Source: Olsenella uli
GTDB lineage: Bacteria > Actinomycetota > Coriobacteriia > Coriobacteriales > Atopobiaceae
Direction: 5' to 3'
Length of the DNA: 64,000 nt
NCBI RefSeq assembly: GCF_016899935.1
Contig: NZ_JACJJK010000002.1
Span: forward strand, 1-64,000
The first letter of the stretch is position 1. Each line of letters begins with the position of its first letter. Below the pieces are notes generated by a model that worked only from the letters and a program-made list of their open reading frames with translations, was not told the origin of the DNA and searched no databases. Of this stretch, positions 23,864-32,336 are shown piece by piece. The position numbers and the translations under genes are program-made.

Positions 23864-25098
23864 TGGACATCCGGGAGAACCCCTATCGCGCGGACTTCCC
23901 GCTCCTGGCGGCGCACCCCGAGATCGCGTTTCTCGACAGCGCGGCCACCGCGCAGCGCCCCGCCTGCGTGCTGGACGCCCAGCGTCGCTTCTACGAGACC
24001 ATGAACGCCAACCCGCTGCGCGGGCTCTACAGCCTCTCCGTGGCGGCCACCGAGGCGATCGCCGCTGTGCGCGCGCAGGTGGCGGCGCTCATCGGCGCGC
24101 CCGACGCGCGGGACGTGGTCTTCACGCGCAACACGAGCGAATCGCTCAATCTCGTGGCCAAGTCGTACGCCCCGCTCGTCCTGGGCCCCGGCGACGAGGT
24201 GGCCATCACGATCATGGAGCACCACTCCAACCTCATCCCGTGGCAGGAGGCCTGTCGCGCGGCCGGGGCGCGCCTCGTCTACCTCTACCCGCAGAAGGAC
24301 GGCACGCTCACGGACGCGGAGATCGCCGAGAAGATCGGGCCGCGCACGCGCATCGTGGCGGCCGCGCACGTCTCCAACGTCATGGGCTGCGAGCTGCCCG
24401 TTCGCAGGCTCGCGGACGCCGCGCACGCCGTGGGCGCCGTGATGGTCGTGGACGCCGCGCAGTCCGTCCCGCACCTGCGCGTGAACGTGGACGAGCTGGG
24501 CGCGGACTTCCTGGCCTTCTCCGGCCACAAGGCGCTCGGCCCGATGGGCGTGGGCGTGCTCTGGGGCCGCCATGACCTTCTCGACCAGATGCCGCCGATG
24601 CTCACCGGCGGCGAGATGATCGACTCCGTGCGCGAGCAGGACGCCACGTGGGCGCCCGTGCCCGAGAAGTTCGAGGCCGGCACGCAGGACGCCGCCGGCA
24701 TCTATGCCACTGGCGCCGCCCTTGCCTACCTCACGGAAACCGTGGGCCTTGATGCCGTGGCCGAGCGCGAGGCGGCGCTCGTGGCCTACGCGTTCGAGCG
24801 CCTGGGCGAGCTGGGCTTCGTCGATCTTATCGGCAGCCCTGACCCAGCGCGCCACCACGGTGTCATCAGCTTCAACGTGCGCGGCGTTCACCCGCACGAC
24901 GTGGCGAGCATCCTCGACGCCTCCGGCGTGTGCATCCGCGCCGGCCACCACTGCGCGCAGCCGCTGCTCGCGTGGCTCGGCGTGGAGAACCTCGCCTGCT
25001 GCCGCGCGAGCCTCGCGTTCTACAACGACGCCGCCGACGTGGACCACCTCGTCGACGGCCTTAGCCAGGTCTGGGGGATCTTCCATGGCAGCAACTGA
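23863..25098 (+). CDS. sufS: Cysteine desulfurase SufS
   Basis: This 411-residue PLP enzyme removes sulfur from cysteine for the Suf machinery. Landmarks are RGLYSLSVAATEAI, EHHSNLIPWQ (the active-site histidine region), DAAQSVPH, the PLP lysine in FSGHKALGPMGVG near residue 224, and the C-terminal RAGHHCAQPLL holding the catalytic cysteine. ATG 23863 overlaps the sufD stop as TGATG and follows GGGGAGG; a GTG three bases earlier is possible. It overlaps sufU by 14 bp. Confidence 0.96.
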   Translation: MDIRENPYRADFPLLAAHPEIAFLDSAATAQRPACVLDAQRRFYETMNANPLRGLYSLSVAATEAIAAVRAQVAALIGAPDARDVVFTRNTSESLNLVAKSYAPLVLGPGDEVAITIMEHHSNLIPWQEACRAAGARLVYLYPQKDGTLTDAEIAEKIGPRTRIVAAAHVSNVMGCELPVRRLADAAHAVGAVMVVDAAQSVPHLRVNVDELGADFLAFSGHKALGPMGVGVLWGRHDLLDQMPPMLTGGEMIDSVREQDATWAPVPEKFEAGTQDAAGIYATGAALAYLTETVGLDAVAEREAALVAYAFERLGELGFVDLIGSPDPARHHGVISFNVRGVHPHDVASILDASGVCIRAGHHCAQPLLAWLGVENLACCRASLAFYNDAADVDHLVDGLSQVWGIFHGSN

Positions 25099-25519
25099 CC
25101 TCTACAACGCGGCCTTCATGGACCACGTCTCGCACCCCGACTACAAGTACCAGCTGGAGGACGCCGACTGCAGCCACGAGGGCGTGAACCCCTCCTGCGG
25201 CGACGAGCTCACGTTCTCGGTGAAGTTCGCTGATGACGGCACCATCGAGGAGGCGGCGTTCACCGGTCACGGCTGTGCCATCTCCCAGGCGAGCGCGGAC
25301 ATCATGAGCGACCTCATGATCGACAAGACGCCCGAGGAGGCGCGCGAGCTCTGTGGACTGTTCATGCGCATGGTTCGCGGCGAGGAGACCGACGAGGCCG
25401 CGCTCGAGGCGCTGGAGGACGGCGTGCTTTTGCGCGACATCGCGCACATGCCGGCGCGCGTGAAGTGCGCCGAACTTGCCTGGCGCACCCTCGACGAGAT
25501 GCTCGAGGCCCGCGCGTGA
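25085..25519 (+). CDS. sufU: Fe-S assembly sulfur-transfer protein SufU
   Basis: This 144-residue SufU receives sulfur from SufS and passes it to SufB. The zinc/sulfur ligands are visible in NPSCGDE (with the preceding conserved region), in GHGCAISQAS, and in the late RVKCAELAWRTL. ATG 25085 lies inside the end of sufS (14-bp overlap) and follows GGGGGA. The TGA stop codon ends on the first base of a palindromic element. Confidence 0.94.
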   Translation: MAATDLYNAAFMDHVSHPDYKYQLEDADCSHEGVNPSCGDELTFSVKFADDGTIEEAAFTGHGCAISQASADIMSDLMIDKTPEEARELCGLFMRMVRGEETDEAALEALEDGVLLRDIAHMPARVKCAELAWRTLDEMLEARA

Positions 25520-25549
25520 TGTGGAAAAGGGACTGTCCCTTTTCCACAT
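25519..25549. repeat. Perfect GGGAC-n-GTCCC palindrome (family B) after sufU
   Basis: Perfect 15-bp arms (25519-25533 and 25535-25549; ATGTGGAAAAGGGAC) flank one base. It begins on the last base of the sufU stop and ends 12 bp before the rrf2 start, so it separates the assembly genes from their regulator in the transcript. The arm sequence is nearly identical to the 11070 copy. Confidence 0.92.
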
Positions 25550-25561
25550 GGAGGTGATGAG

Positions 25562-26011
25562 ATGGCGGGGATGTTCTCGACCAAGGGGATGTACGCGCTG
25601 CGGGCGATGGCCGACCTCGCCGCGCACGACGGCTGGGTGTCGCTCGGCGACGTCGCGCGCCGCCAGCACATCTCGCGCAAGTACCTCGAGCAGGTCATCT
25701 CCCTCATGCACAAGGCCGGCTACGTGGAGAGCCAGCGCGGCAAGGGCGGCGGCTACAAGCTCACGCGCGCCCCGGAGGACTACACGCTTGGCGAGCTGCT
25801 GCGCGCCGCCGAGGGCTCGCTCGCGCCGGTGAGCTGCCTCGACTGCACCAACGAGGAGATCTGCCCGCAGGTCGGCACCTGTCCCACCGTGGGCGTCTGG
25901 CGCGACCTCGGCCGCGTGACGGCGAGCTACCTGGACTCCAAGACGCTCGCCGACCTCGTGCGCGACCCGGGCTCCGGCGACGACGCCCCCTGCACCGCCA
26001 AGCCGATGTAG
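25562..26011 (+). CDS. Rrf2-family transcriptional regulator with four cysteines
   Basis: This 149-residue Rrf2/IscR-like winged-helix regulator has the family start MFSTKGMYALRAMADLA, a recognition-helix region (ISRKYLEQVISLMHKAGYV) and the wing GKGGGYKL. Cysteines at 92, 95, 101 and 107 are suitably placed to hold an [Fe-S] cluster, though the spacing differs from E. coli IscR. GGAGGTG precedes the ATG. As the last gene of the suf operon it probably senses cluster status and represses the operon. Confidence 0.92.
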   Translation: MAGMFSTKGMYALRAMADLAAHDGWVSLGDVARRQHISRKYLEQVISLMHKAGYVESQRGKGGGYKLTRAPEDYTLGELLRAAEGSLAPVSCLDCTNEEICPQVGTCPTVGVWRDLGRVTASYLDSKTLADLVRDPGSGDDAPCTAKPM

Positions 26012-26056
26012 CGCGACGCGGTCTCGGCCGCACGTTCTTCTCGCCCGCCGCCTTGA

Positions 26057-26124
26057 CTCAAGTGGAGCAGACAGACGTTTTCCGCCCCCTTTGGCGAGAA
26101 AAACGTCCGTATGCTCCACTTGAG
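26057..26124. repeat. Inverted repeat, family A, copy 2
   Basis: Arms of 24 bp at 26057-26080 and 26101-26124 pair with two mismatches, and the loop is 20 bases. The right arm reads exactly as the complement of the family A arm at 15290 (core CAAGTGGAGCATACGGACG). It lies between the convergent rrf2 and aldolase genes. Confidence 0.9.
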
Positions 26125-26144
26125 CGAGACAAAGCCGTCCATAC

Positions 26145-26180
26145 AAAAACGCCCGGCCCCGCGCGCTGCGGGACCGGGCG
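26145..26180 (-). terminator. Rho-independent terminator of the aldolase gene
   Basis: On the minus strand a 12-bp stem (GCCCGGTCCCGC with GCGGGGCCGGGC, one G-T pair) with a 5-base loop is followed by GTTTTTG. It starts about 30 bp after the aldolase stop codon. Confidence 0.85.
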
Positions 26181-26210
26181 CCTTCATGCGGCGATGCGCC
26201 GGACGTGAGC

Positions 26211-27083
26211 CTACGCCCAGCCCTTGCCCTCGGAGCCGAACTCGACGATGAGCTCCTTGGTGCGCTCGACGATGGCGTCGCGGCCGGGCTTGAGGAGCTT
26301 GCGCGGGTCGTAGCCCTTGCCCTGCTGGTCCTTGCCGGCCTCGATGTACTTGCGGGTGGCCTCGGCGAAGACGACCTGGAGGTCGGTGTTGACGTTGATC
26401 TTGGAGATGCCGAGGGAGATGGCCTTCTGGATCTGGTCCACGGGGATACCGGTGCCGCCGTGCAGGACGAGCGGCAGGTCGCCGGTCAGGGCCTTGATCT
26501 CACCGAGGCGCTCGAAGGAGAGGCCGGCCCAGTTCTCGGGATAGATGCCGTGGATGTTGCCGATGCCGCAGGCCAGGAAGTCGACGCCCAGGTCAGCGAT
26601 GGCCTTGCACTGCTGCGGGTCGGCCAGCTCGCCGTTGGAGGCGACGCCGTCCTCGACGCCGCCGATGCCGCCGACCTCGGCCTCGACGGAGATGCCCTTG
26701 GCGTGGGCGGCCTTCACGACCTCCTCGGTGCGCTTGAGGTTGAGGTCGAAGGTCTCCTCGTGGGAGCCGTCGTACATGACGGAGGTGAAGCCGGCCTCGA
26801 TGCACTTGAAGACGTCCTCGTAGGTGCCGTGGTCGAGGTGCAGCGCCACGGGCACGGTGATGTTCTTGTCCTCGACGAGCTGCTTCACGATGTCGGCGAC
26901 GACCTTGTAGCTGATCTGCCACTTGGCGGCGCCGGAGGTGCACTGGATGATGACCGGGGACTGCAGCTCCTCGGCGGCGTCGAGAATCGAGGACGCCCAC
27001 TCGAGGTTGTTGGTGTTGAACGCGCCGACGGCGTAGCGGCCCTTCTCGGCGGCCTGGAGCATGGCAGTGGCGTTGACGAGCAT
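26211..27083 (-). CDS. fba: Class II fructose-bisphosphate aldolase
   Basis: This 290-residue zinc aldolase of glycolysis/gluconeogenesis has the family start LVNATAMLQAAEKGRYAVGAFNTNN. Metal/catalytic residues sit in LHLDHGT (H82, D84, H85), GIGNIHGIY carries another zinc histidine, LHGGTGIP holds the third, and KINVNTDLQ binds phosphate. ATG 27083 is chosen over an ATG 12 bp upstream because GGAGGT lies between the two, perfectly spaced for the downstream one. It is monocistronic, with its own terminator. Confidence 0.96.
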   Translation of the reverse strand: MLVNATAMLQAAEKGRYAVGAFNTNNLEWASSILDAAEELQSPVIIQCTSGAAKWQISYKVVADIVKQLVEDKNITVPVALHLDHGTYEDVFKCIEAGFTSVMYDGSHEETFDLNLKRTEEVVKAAHAKGISVEAEVGGIGGVEDGVASNGELADPQQCKAIADLGVDFLACGIGNIHGIYPENWAGLSFERLGEIKALTGDLPLVLHGGTGIPVDQIQKAISLGISKINVNTDLQVVFAEATRKYIEAGKDQQGKGYDPRKLLKPGRDAIVERTKELIVEFGSEGKGWA

Positions 27084-27131
27084 GTTGACCTCCATACGTT
27101 GTTGAAAAACACGTTGGGCAGAACCGGCTCT

Positions 27132-27137
27132 ATTCTA
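27132..27137 (-). promoter_or_regulatory. Likely -10 element for the aldolase gene
   Basis: TAGAAT on the minus strand within GGGGTAGAATAG, 48 bp upstream of the aldolase start, is the same hexamer as before gatC, the M18 peptidase and the gene at 60195. A dyad GTGAA-atcg-TTCAC (27254-27267) lies near the divergent gene and may be an operator. Evidence for both is weak. Confidence 0.4.
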
Positions 27138-27279
27138 CCCCAGACCAGCTGGTATGGGGCCCGCAGGAGCGGCTTTTTCCGCCGGCTTGTAAGGTCTTCG
27201 TGGCGTTTGGCGCGCCGCCGCACGTCAGAGGCCGCAACGGGTACGGTTGAGGTGTGAAATCGTTCACGGAAGGAGCCTC

Positions 27280-28074
27280 ATGGCCGAGAAGAACGAGCGG
27301 TCCGGCGGCATCCTCGGGGACTTCTCCGTCTCCCAGCTGCTCGCGACGGCGCTCGCCGCCGCGACGTCGTTTGCCCTCTCCACGCAGATCGGCATCGCCG
27401 GGTCGATCATCGGCGCCGTCGTCGGCGCGGTGGCCTCCGCCGTGGCCACGCAGGTCTACCGCAACATCCTCACCTCGTCCGCCGAGAAGCTCCGCGCGCT
27501 CGGGACCGACGGCCCGGAGGACGCGAGCGAGACGCGCCCGCGGCCGGCGCGCTCGGTCTCCGGCCGGGCGCAGGTCGAGGAGGTCGCGCCCACGGGCACG
27601 CCAGTCGCCCCGCCCGAGGTGCGCGACGCCGCCCACGAGCGCGAGCGCACGCGCACCCGCCGCCGCGTGGCGCTCATCGCCGCCGCTGCGGGCGTCGTGG
27701 CCGTGCTCGCCTTCGCGCTCGTGGTGAGCTTGGCCACGCAGGGCTCCGGCATCGGGACCAAGCCGCAGGCGAGCGCGCCGGTCGTCGAGGAGGGTGCGCA
27801 GCAGCCCAGCGAGCCCCCAGCCCCAGAGGCCACGCCCGAGGACGACACCGCAGACGAGACGGATAGCGGCGAGCCCGCCGAGGACGACGCGGCGCCCGCG
27901 CCGTCCGCGCCCACGGACGACGGCGCCACCTCGTCCCCGACCGACGACGCCCCGGACACGCAGGACGGCACCACCACGCCGGACACCGGCGACTCAACCG
28001 ACGGGAGCCAGCCCACAGACGGCGGGAGCGCCGCTCCGTCCGACCCGACCTCCGGCACCGCGCCCACGAGCTGA
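27280..28074 (+). CDS. Membrane protein with Asp/Thr/Pro-rich extracellular tail, function unknown
   Basis: This 264-residue protein is not recognised. Residues about 12-65 are small and hydrophobic (LLATALAAATSFALSTQ, then GIAGSIIGAVVGAVASAVA), and a second clear membrane helix lies near residue 130 (VALIAAAAGVVAVLAFALVV). After it comes about 110 residues of low-complexity Asp, Thr, Pro, Ser and Gly, likely exposed outside the cell. It begins MAEKN after GGAAGGAG. It stands alone, divergent from the aldolase gene. A surface or wall-associated role is a guess from the tail only. Confidence 0.75.
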   Translation: MAEKNERSGGILGDFSVSQLLATALAAATSFALSTQIGIAGSIIGAVVGAVASAVATQVYRNILTSSAEKLRALGTDGPEDASETRPRPARSVSGRAQVEEVAPTGTPVAPPEVRDAAHERERTRTRRRVALIAAAAGVVAVLAFALVVSLATQGSGIGTKPQASAPVVEEGAQQPSEPPAPEATPEDDTADETDSGEPAEDDAAPAPSAPTDDGATSSPTDDAPDTQDGTTTPDTGDSTDGSQPTDGGSAAPSDPTSGTAPTS

Positions 28075-28102
28075 CCCGACCACCGGTCCTTCTCGCCCGT
28101 CC

Positions 28103-28131
28103 TTCTCGCCCGCCGCCCGAGTGGGTAGAAT
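28103..28131 (+). promoter_or_regulatory. Putative promoter of the M18 aminopeptidase
   Basis: TAGAAT (28126-28131) is preceded at exactly 17 bp by TTCTCG (28103-28108). The -35-like hexamer is part of the recurring CTTCTCGCC nonamer, present twice here (28089-28097 and 28102-28110). The region CCCGCCGCCCG upstream of the -10 is repeated before the gene at 60195. Confidence 0.45.
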
Positions 28132-28164
28132 CATCTGCGGCACAACGATCGAGAAGGGAGCCAC

Positions 28165-29574
28165 ATGGAGCGTCCGAACGCCTGGAAGGACTACACCCCC
28201 GAGCAGCTCGACGAGCTGCACTACCTCTGCGAGGGCTACAAGGCCTTCATCTCCGACAACAAGACCGAGCGCGAGTGCTGCGCCGCGTCCGTGACCATGG
28301 CCGAGGAGGCCGGCTACGTGAGCCTGGCGAGCCGTCTGGAGGCCGGCGACGAGCTCAAGCCCGGCGACAAGGTCTACGCCGTCAACCGCGGTAAGAGCCT
28401 CATGCTGCTGCACCTGGGCACCGAGCCGCTGGAGCGCGGCGTCAACATCCTGGGCGCCCACATCGACTCGCCGCGCCTGGACGTCAAGCAGGACCCCGTC
28501 GAGGAGAGAAACGAGCTCGTCACGCTGGACACGCACTACTACGGCGGCGTCAAGAAGTACCAGTGGGTCACCATGCCGCTCGCCATCCACGGCGTCGTGG
28601 CCAAGAAGGACGGCAGCGTCGTGAACGTGGTGATCGGCGAGGACGAGGCCGACCCGGTCTTCTGCATCACGGACCTCCTCCCCCACCTGGGCAGCCAGCA
28701 GATGGGCAAGAAGGCCTCCGAGGTCATCGAGGGCGAGATGCTGGACGTCCTGGTGGGCAACCGCCCGGTCGTGATCGACGAGAAGGACGGCGAGAAGGAC
28801 GAGGACGCCGAGAAGTCCCCGGTCAAGGCCGGCGTGCTGGACATCCTGCGCGAGCAGCTCGGCATCGAGGAGGAGGACCTGCTCTCCGCCGAGCTCGAGG
28901 TCGTGCCCGCCGGAGCCGCCCGCGACCTGGGCCTGGACCGCTCGATGATCCTCGGCTACGGCCAGGACGACCGCTCCTGCGCCTACACGAGCCTCGTGGC
29001 GCAGCTCGACGCCGAGGCGCCCGCGCGCACGGCCGTCTGCCTGCTCGTGGACAAGGAGGAGATCGGCTCGGTGGGCGCGACCGGCATGACCAGCCACTTC
29101 TTCGAGGACACGATGGCCGAGGTGCTCGAGCTCGCCGGCCAGGGCGGCCCGCTCGCGCTGCGCCGCTGCCTCGCCGCCTCCAACATGCTCTCGAGCGACG
29201 TCTCGGCCGGCTTTGACCCCACGTTCGCCAGCGTCTTTGAGCCCAAGAACAGCTGCTACCTGGGTCACGGCCTCACGTTCAACAAGTACACGGGCAGCCG
29301 AGGCAAGTCCGGTTCCAACGACGCGGACGCCGAGTACGTGGCCACCATCCGCCGCGTGATGGACGAGGGCGGCGTGCACTTCCAGACCGCCGAGCTCGGC
29401 AAGGTTGACGCGGGCGGCGGCGGCACGATCGCCTACATCCTGGCCACCTACGGCATGAACGTGATCGACTGCGGCGTGCCCGTGCTCTCCATGCACGCGC
29501 CGTGGGAGGCCACGAGCAAGGCCGACGTCTACGAGGCGTATCGCGGCTACCGGGAGTTCCTGAAGCTCGCGTAG
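28165..29574 (+). CDS. M18 family aminopeptidase
   Basis: This 469-residue zinc aminopeptidase of the M18 family (ApeA/ApeB type) releases N-terminal residues from peptides in the cytoplasm. Metal-binding motifs are NILGAHIDSPRLD (His and Asp), DKEEIGSVGATG (Glu-Glu) and VLSMHAPWE (His near the end). Length fits. An acidic/lysine-rich insert (EKDGEKDEDAEK, about residues 206-217) interrupts the sequence and consists of GAGAAG-type codon runs. GAAGGGAG precedes ATG 28165. Confidence 0.93.
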   Translation: MERPNAWKDYTPEQLDELHYLCEGYKAFISDNKTERECCAASVTMAEEAGYVSLASRLEAGDELKPGDKVYAVNRGKSLMLLHLGTEPLERGVNILGAHIDSPRLDVKQDPVEERNELVTLDTHYYGGVKKYQWVTMPLAIHGVVAKKDGSVVNVVIGEDEADPVFCITDLLPHLGSQQMGKKASEVIEGEMLDVLVGNRPVVIDEKDGEKDEDAEKSPVKAGVLDILREQLGIEEEDLLSAELEVVPAGAARDLGLDRSMILGYGQDDRSCAYTSLVAQLDAEAPARTAVCLLVDKEEIGSVGATGMTSHFFEDTMAEVLELAGQGGPLALRRCLAASNMLSSDVSAGFDPTFASVFEPKNSCYLGHGLTFNKYTGSRGKSGSNDADAEYVATIRRVMDEGGVHFQTAELGKVDAGGGGTIAYILATYGMNVIDCGVPVLSMHAPWEATSKADVYEAYRGYREFLKLA

Positions 29575-29594
29575 GGCATTCGGCTGCTGCAACG

Positions 29595-29632
29595 ACGGCC
29601 GCCCCGGCTTTGGCTGGGGGCGGCCGTTTTTC
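29595..29632 (+). terminator. Rho-independent terminator of the M18 aminopeptidase gene
   Basis: A perfect 11-bp stem (ACGGCCGCCCC and its complement) with an 11-base loop is followed by a run of T. It begins about 20 bp after the stop codon. Confidence 0.88.
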
Positions 29633-29638
29633 TCGCTC

Positions 29639-29716
29639 AATAGCATACACTGGGTAACGCAAAAACCGTAAACGCCGAGAAGAACTTTCAGGTTTCCACG
29701 CCCAGTGTATGCTATT
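29639..29716. repeat. Inverted repeat with 16-bp perfect arms
   Basis: Arms AATAGCATACACTGGG (29639-29654) and its exact complement (29701-29716) flank 46 bases that include CGCCGAGAAG. It lies just beyond the peptidase terminator and ends 20 bp from the convergent transporter gene. With the genes convergent it could stop transcripts from either side, but it lacks a T-run. Confidence 0.85.
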
Positions 29717-29736
29717 CGCAAAACACCCGACGGCAA

Positions 29737-30516
29737 TCAGCCGAGAAGGGCCATCACGGCGCGCTTGGCGGCGAGGTACTGGTCGGTGAGCTCGAAGCTC
29801 TCGGACGCCACACGCTCAACGGGCACGATGCCGGCCACGTGGCTCGGCTCGCCGGCCGCCGGCGCGCCCGCAAGGACGTAGATACGGCTCGCCATGGAGA
29901 CGGCCTCGTCCACATCGTGCGTGATCACGAGCGCGGAGAGCCCCAGCTCCGCGGCCACGTCCACGAACCAGCGGCGCACGTCCGTGCGCGTGAGCGCGTC
30001 GAGCGCGGAGAAGGGCTCGTCGAGCAGCGTCACGTCCGCGCCCATGAGGTAGGTCCGCAGGAACGCCGCGCGCTGCCGCATGCCGCCGGAGAGCTCGCTC
30101 GGCCACTTGAGCTCGCAGCCCGCGAGACCAAAGCGCTCGAAGAGCGGCGCCGCCTTCGCGCGCGCCTCATCGCGCGACATGCCCGCGAGCACGAGCGGCA
30201 GGCACACGTTGTCGATGATGCGACGGCTCGGCAGCAGCAGGTCCTTCTGCAGCATGTAGCTCACGCGCCCCGGGCGCCCGGTCACGTCCTCCCCGTGCAG
30301 GAGGACGCGACCGGAAAGGGGCGTCGTGAGGCCGGCGAGCGCGTGCAGGATCGTGGTCTTGCCGCAGCCGGAGCGGCCGACGAGGCAGCACACCTCGCCG
30401 GGCGCCACGTCAACGGTGACGTCCTCCACGACGACGTGCTCCCCGTCCCAGGAGAGCGTGAGCCCCTCGGCGGAGAGGGCCGGGGTCTGCGCGTTCTTCT
30501 CGCCAGCTGTGGTCAT
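29737..30516 (-). CDS. thiZ: Thiamine(-precursor) ABC transporter, ATP-binding protein ThiZ-like
   Basis: This 259-residue ATPase of the nitrate/taurine/HMP importer type has Walker A GRSGCGKTT, signature LSGGMRQR, Walker B VTLLDEPFSALD and the switch histidine in VITHDVDEA. It is the last gene of a four-gene operon under a TPP riboswitch, which points to thiamine or its pyrimidine precursor as substrate. The N-terminus MTTAGEKN carries the recurring EKN tag. It ends next to a long inverted repeat. Confidence 0.92.
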   Translation of the reverse strand: MTTAGEKNAQTPALSAEGLTLSWDGEHVVVEDVTVDVAPGEVCCLVGRSGCGKTTILHALAGLTTPLSGRVLLHGEDVTGRPGRVSYMLQKDLLLPSRRIIDNVCLPLVLAGMSRDEARAKAAPLFERFGLAGCELKWPSELSGGMRQRAAFLRTYLMGADVTLLDEPFSALDALTRTDVRRWFVDVAAELGLSALVITHDVDEAVSMASRIYVLAGAPAAGEPSHVAGIVPVERVASESFELTDQYLAAKRAVMALLG

Positions 30517-30519
30517 GCG

Positions 30520-31566
30520 CTACTCCAGGAAGGAGAGGTCGTAGCCGGCGTTGACATCGAGCTTGTTGGCCACCAGGTCGTTGTCGTTCAGCCACTGGTA
30601 GAAGGCCGCCCAGCGGTCGGGGTCGATGACGCCCCAGCTCTCGGCGTCGGCCACGTACTGGTCGGCGAGGTAGGTCTGGCTCTGGTGGACGAGGTCGGCG
30701 TCGAGCTCGGGCACCTGCGCGCAGAGGATGTCGGCTGCGGCGTCGGGGTTCTCCACGGCGTACTCGTAGCCCTTCTTGACCGCGCGCAAAAACGCCTTCA
30801 CGGCCTCGGGGTTGTCCTTGGCAAAGTCATCGTTGGCGGCGATGACCGGCGTGTAGTAGTCAAAGACCGGGTCGATCGAGATGAAGCTGAAGTAGTTGTA
30901 CGGGAAGTCCTGCACCACAGCGTTCTGGACGGCCCAGGCCTCGTAGACCCACACGGTGTCGAACATGTTGGCACGCAGGCCGCTGACCTCGTCGTCCACC
31001 TCGTAGGGCACGAGCTCGACCTTGGACCAGTCGCCGCCGTCGGCCTCCACGCAGTGCTCGACCGTGGCCTGCTCGACGGGCATGTTCCAGGTGGCGTAGG
31101 TGTGGCCCTCCATGGCAGCCGGGTGCGTGATGCCGTCCTCCTCGCGGCTCATGATGCCGGAGGTGTTGTGCTGGATGACGGCGGCCACGGCCGAGTAGGG
31201 CATCGGCTGGTCGGAGGCCAGGTTGTTGGCGATGTAGTCCTGGTAGGAGACGCCCATCTGCGCGCCGCCGGCGCCGATGAGGGCGTCCGCACCGTCCGCG
31301 GGCGGCTGGACGATCTCCACCTCGAGCCCCTCGTCGGCGAAGTAGCCCTGGTCGAGGGCCACGTAGATGCCCGTGTGGTTGGTGTTGGGGGTGTAGTCCA
31401 GGACAAAGGAGATCTTGGTCGTGTCGCCCGCGCCGCCCTCGGAGCCGCCGGTGGCGGACTGGTCGGACGTGCCGCCGCACGCGGCGAGCGCGGTCGTGGC
31501 CGCAGCGCCGCCGGCAACCGCGAGGAACTGGCGACGGTTGAGGTTCGTGAGGTTCTTATCGGTCAT
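30520..31566 (-). CDS. thiY: Thiamine(-precursor) ABC transporter, substrate-binding lipoprotein ThiY-like
   Basis: This 348-residue NMT1/THI5-like binding protein has an N-terminus with a twin-arginine-like motif (NRRQFLAVAGG) and a lipobox ending LAAC, so it is exported and lipid-anchored. Family features include ISFVLDYTPNTNHTGIYVALDQGYF at the start of the mature domain and GAQMGVSYQDYIAN. Such proteins bind formylaminopyrimidine or HMP, breakdown products of thiamine. It overlaps the permease gene by 11 bp and precedes the ATPase gene by 3 bp. Confidence 0.93.
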   Translation of the reverse strand: MTDKNLTNLNRRQFLAVAGGAAATTALAACGGTSDQSATGGSEGGAGDTTKISFVLDYTPNTNHTGIYVALDQGYFADEGLEVEIVQPPADGADALIGAGGAQMGVSYQDYIANNLASDQPMPYSAVAAVIQHNTSGIMSREEDGITHPAAMEGHTYATWNMPVEQATVEHCVEADGGDWSKVELVPYEVDDEVSGLRANMFDTVWVYEAWAVQNAVVQDFPYNYFSFISIDPVFDYYTPVIAANDDFAKDNPEAVKAFLRAVKKGYEYAVENPDAAADILCAQVPELDADLVHQSQTYLADQYVADAESWGVIDPDRWAAFYQWLNDNDLVANKLDVNAGYDLSFLE

Positions 31567-32335
31567 TGTTGTTCCCTTCCGCCCTCTTCCAGGGCATGAA
31601 CGCGCGCTGGGCGAGCTCGACGAGCTTCATGAGGCCCAGCGACAGGGCCGTGATGACGATGATCGACGCAAAGAGCCGATCGTAGGAGAAGGACTTGCGC
31701 ACGCGCGTCATGTAGACGCCGAGGCCCGCGTTGCCGCCGAGCCACTCGGCAATGACCGCGCCGACGATGGCGTAGGTCGCCGAGATGCGCAGACCCGAGA
31801 AGAACTGCTCGGCTGCGGCGGGCAGCTTGGCGTACCAGAAGATCTGCCGGCGCGACGCGTTCATCGTGCGCATGAGGTCGATGACGTCGGGGTCCACCGA
31901 GCGGAAGCCCGAGACCAGCGAGACCGTGATCGGGAAGAACGTGGAGAGGATCACCAGCACGATCTTGGGCAGCGCCCCGTAGCCGAGCCACAGCACCAGA
32001 AGCGGCGCGATGGCCACGGTGGGGATGGTCTGCGAGACGGTCATGAGCGGCTCGAAGGCCAGGTAGAACGTCTCGAAGCGGTCCATCAGCACCGCAAAGA
32101 CAAAGCCCAGGGCCACGCCTGCGGCAAGGCCGGCGGCGGCCTCCGCGAGCGTCACGACGCAGTGCCCGGCGATGAGCTGGGCGTCCTCCACGAGGGCCGC
32201 GACCACCTGCACCGGCGTGGGCAGCAGGAAGTTGGGCACGAGGCCCACGTCCACGGCCAGCTCCCAGACCACGAGCAGCGCCGCGAGCGCGACCAGCGGC
32301 ACGGCGACGCGGCGGGCCTTGCTCGGCGCGGACAC
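31556..32335 (-). CDS. thiX: Thiamine(-precursor) ABC transporter, permease ThiX-like
   Basis: This 259-residue BPD_transp_1 permease has about six membrane helices. The EAA-type cytoplasmic loop is visible around RTMNASRRQIFWYAKLPAAAEQFFSGLR. A GTG start at 32335 is one base after the stop of the preceding gene. The TPP riboswitch upstream and the ThiY/ThiZ neighbours fix its role as the membrane channel of the importer. Confidence 0.92.
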   Translation of the reverse strand: MSAPSKARRVAVPLVALAALLVVWELAVDVGLVPNFLLPTPVQVVAALVEDAQLIAGHCVVTLAEAAAGLAAGVALGFVFAVLMDRFETFYLAFEPLMTVSQTIPTVAIAPLLVLWLGYGALPKIVLVILSTFFPITVSLVSGFRSVDPDVIDLMRTMNASRRQIFWYAKLPAAAEQFFSGLRISATYAIVGAVIAEWLGGNAGLGVYMTRVRKSFSYDRLFASIIVITALSLGLMKLVELAQRAFMPWKRAEGNNNDR

Positions 32336-32336
32336 G

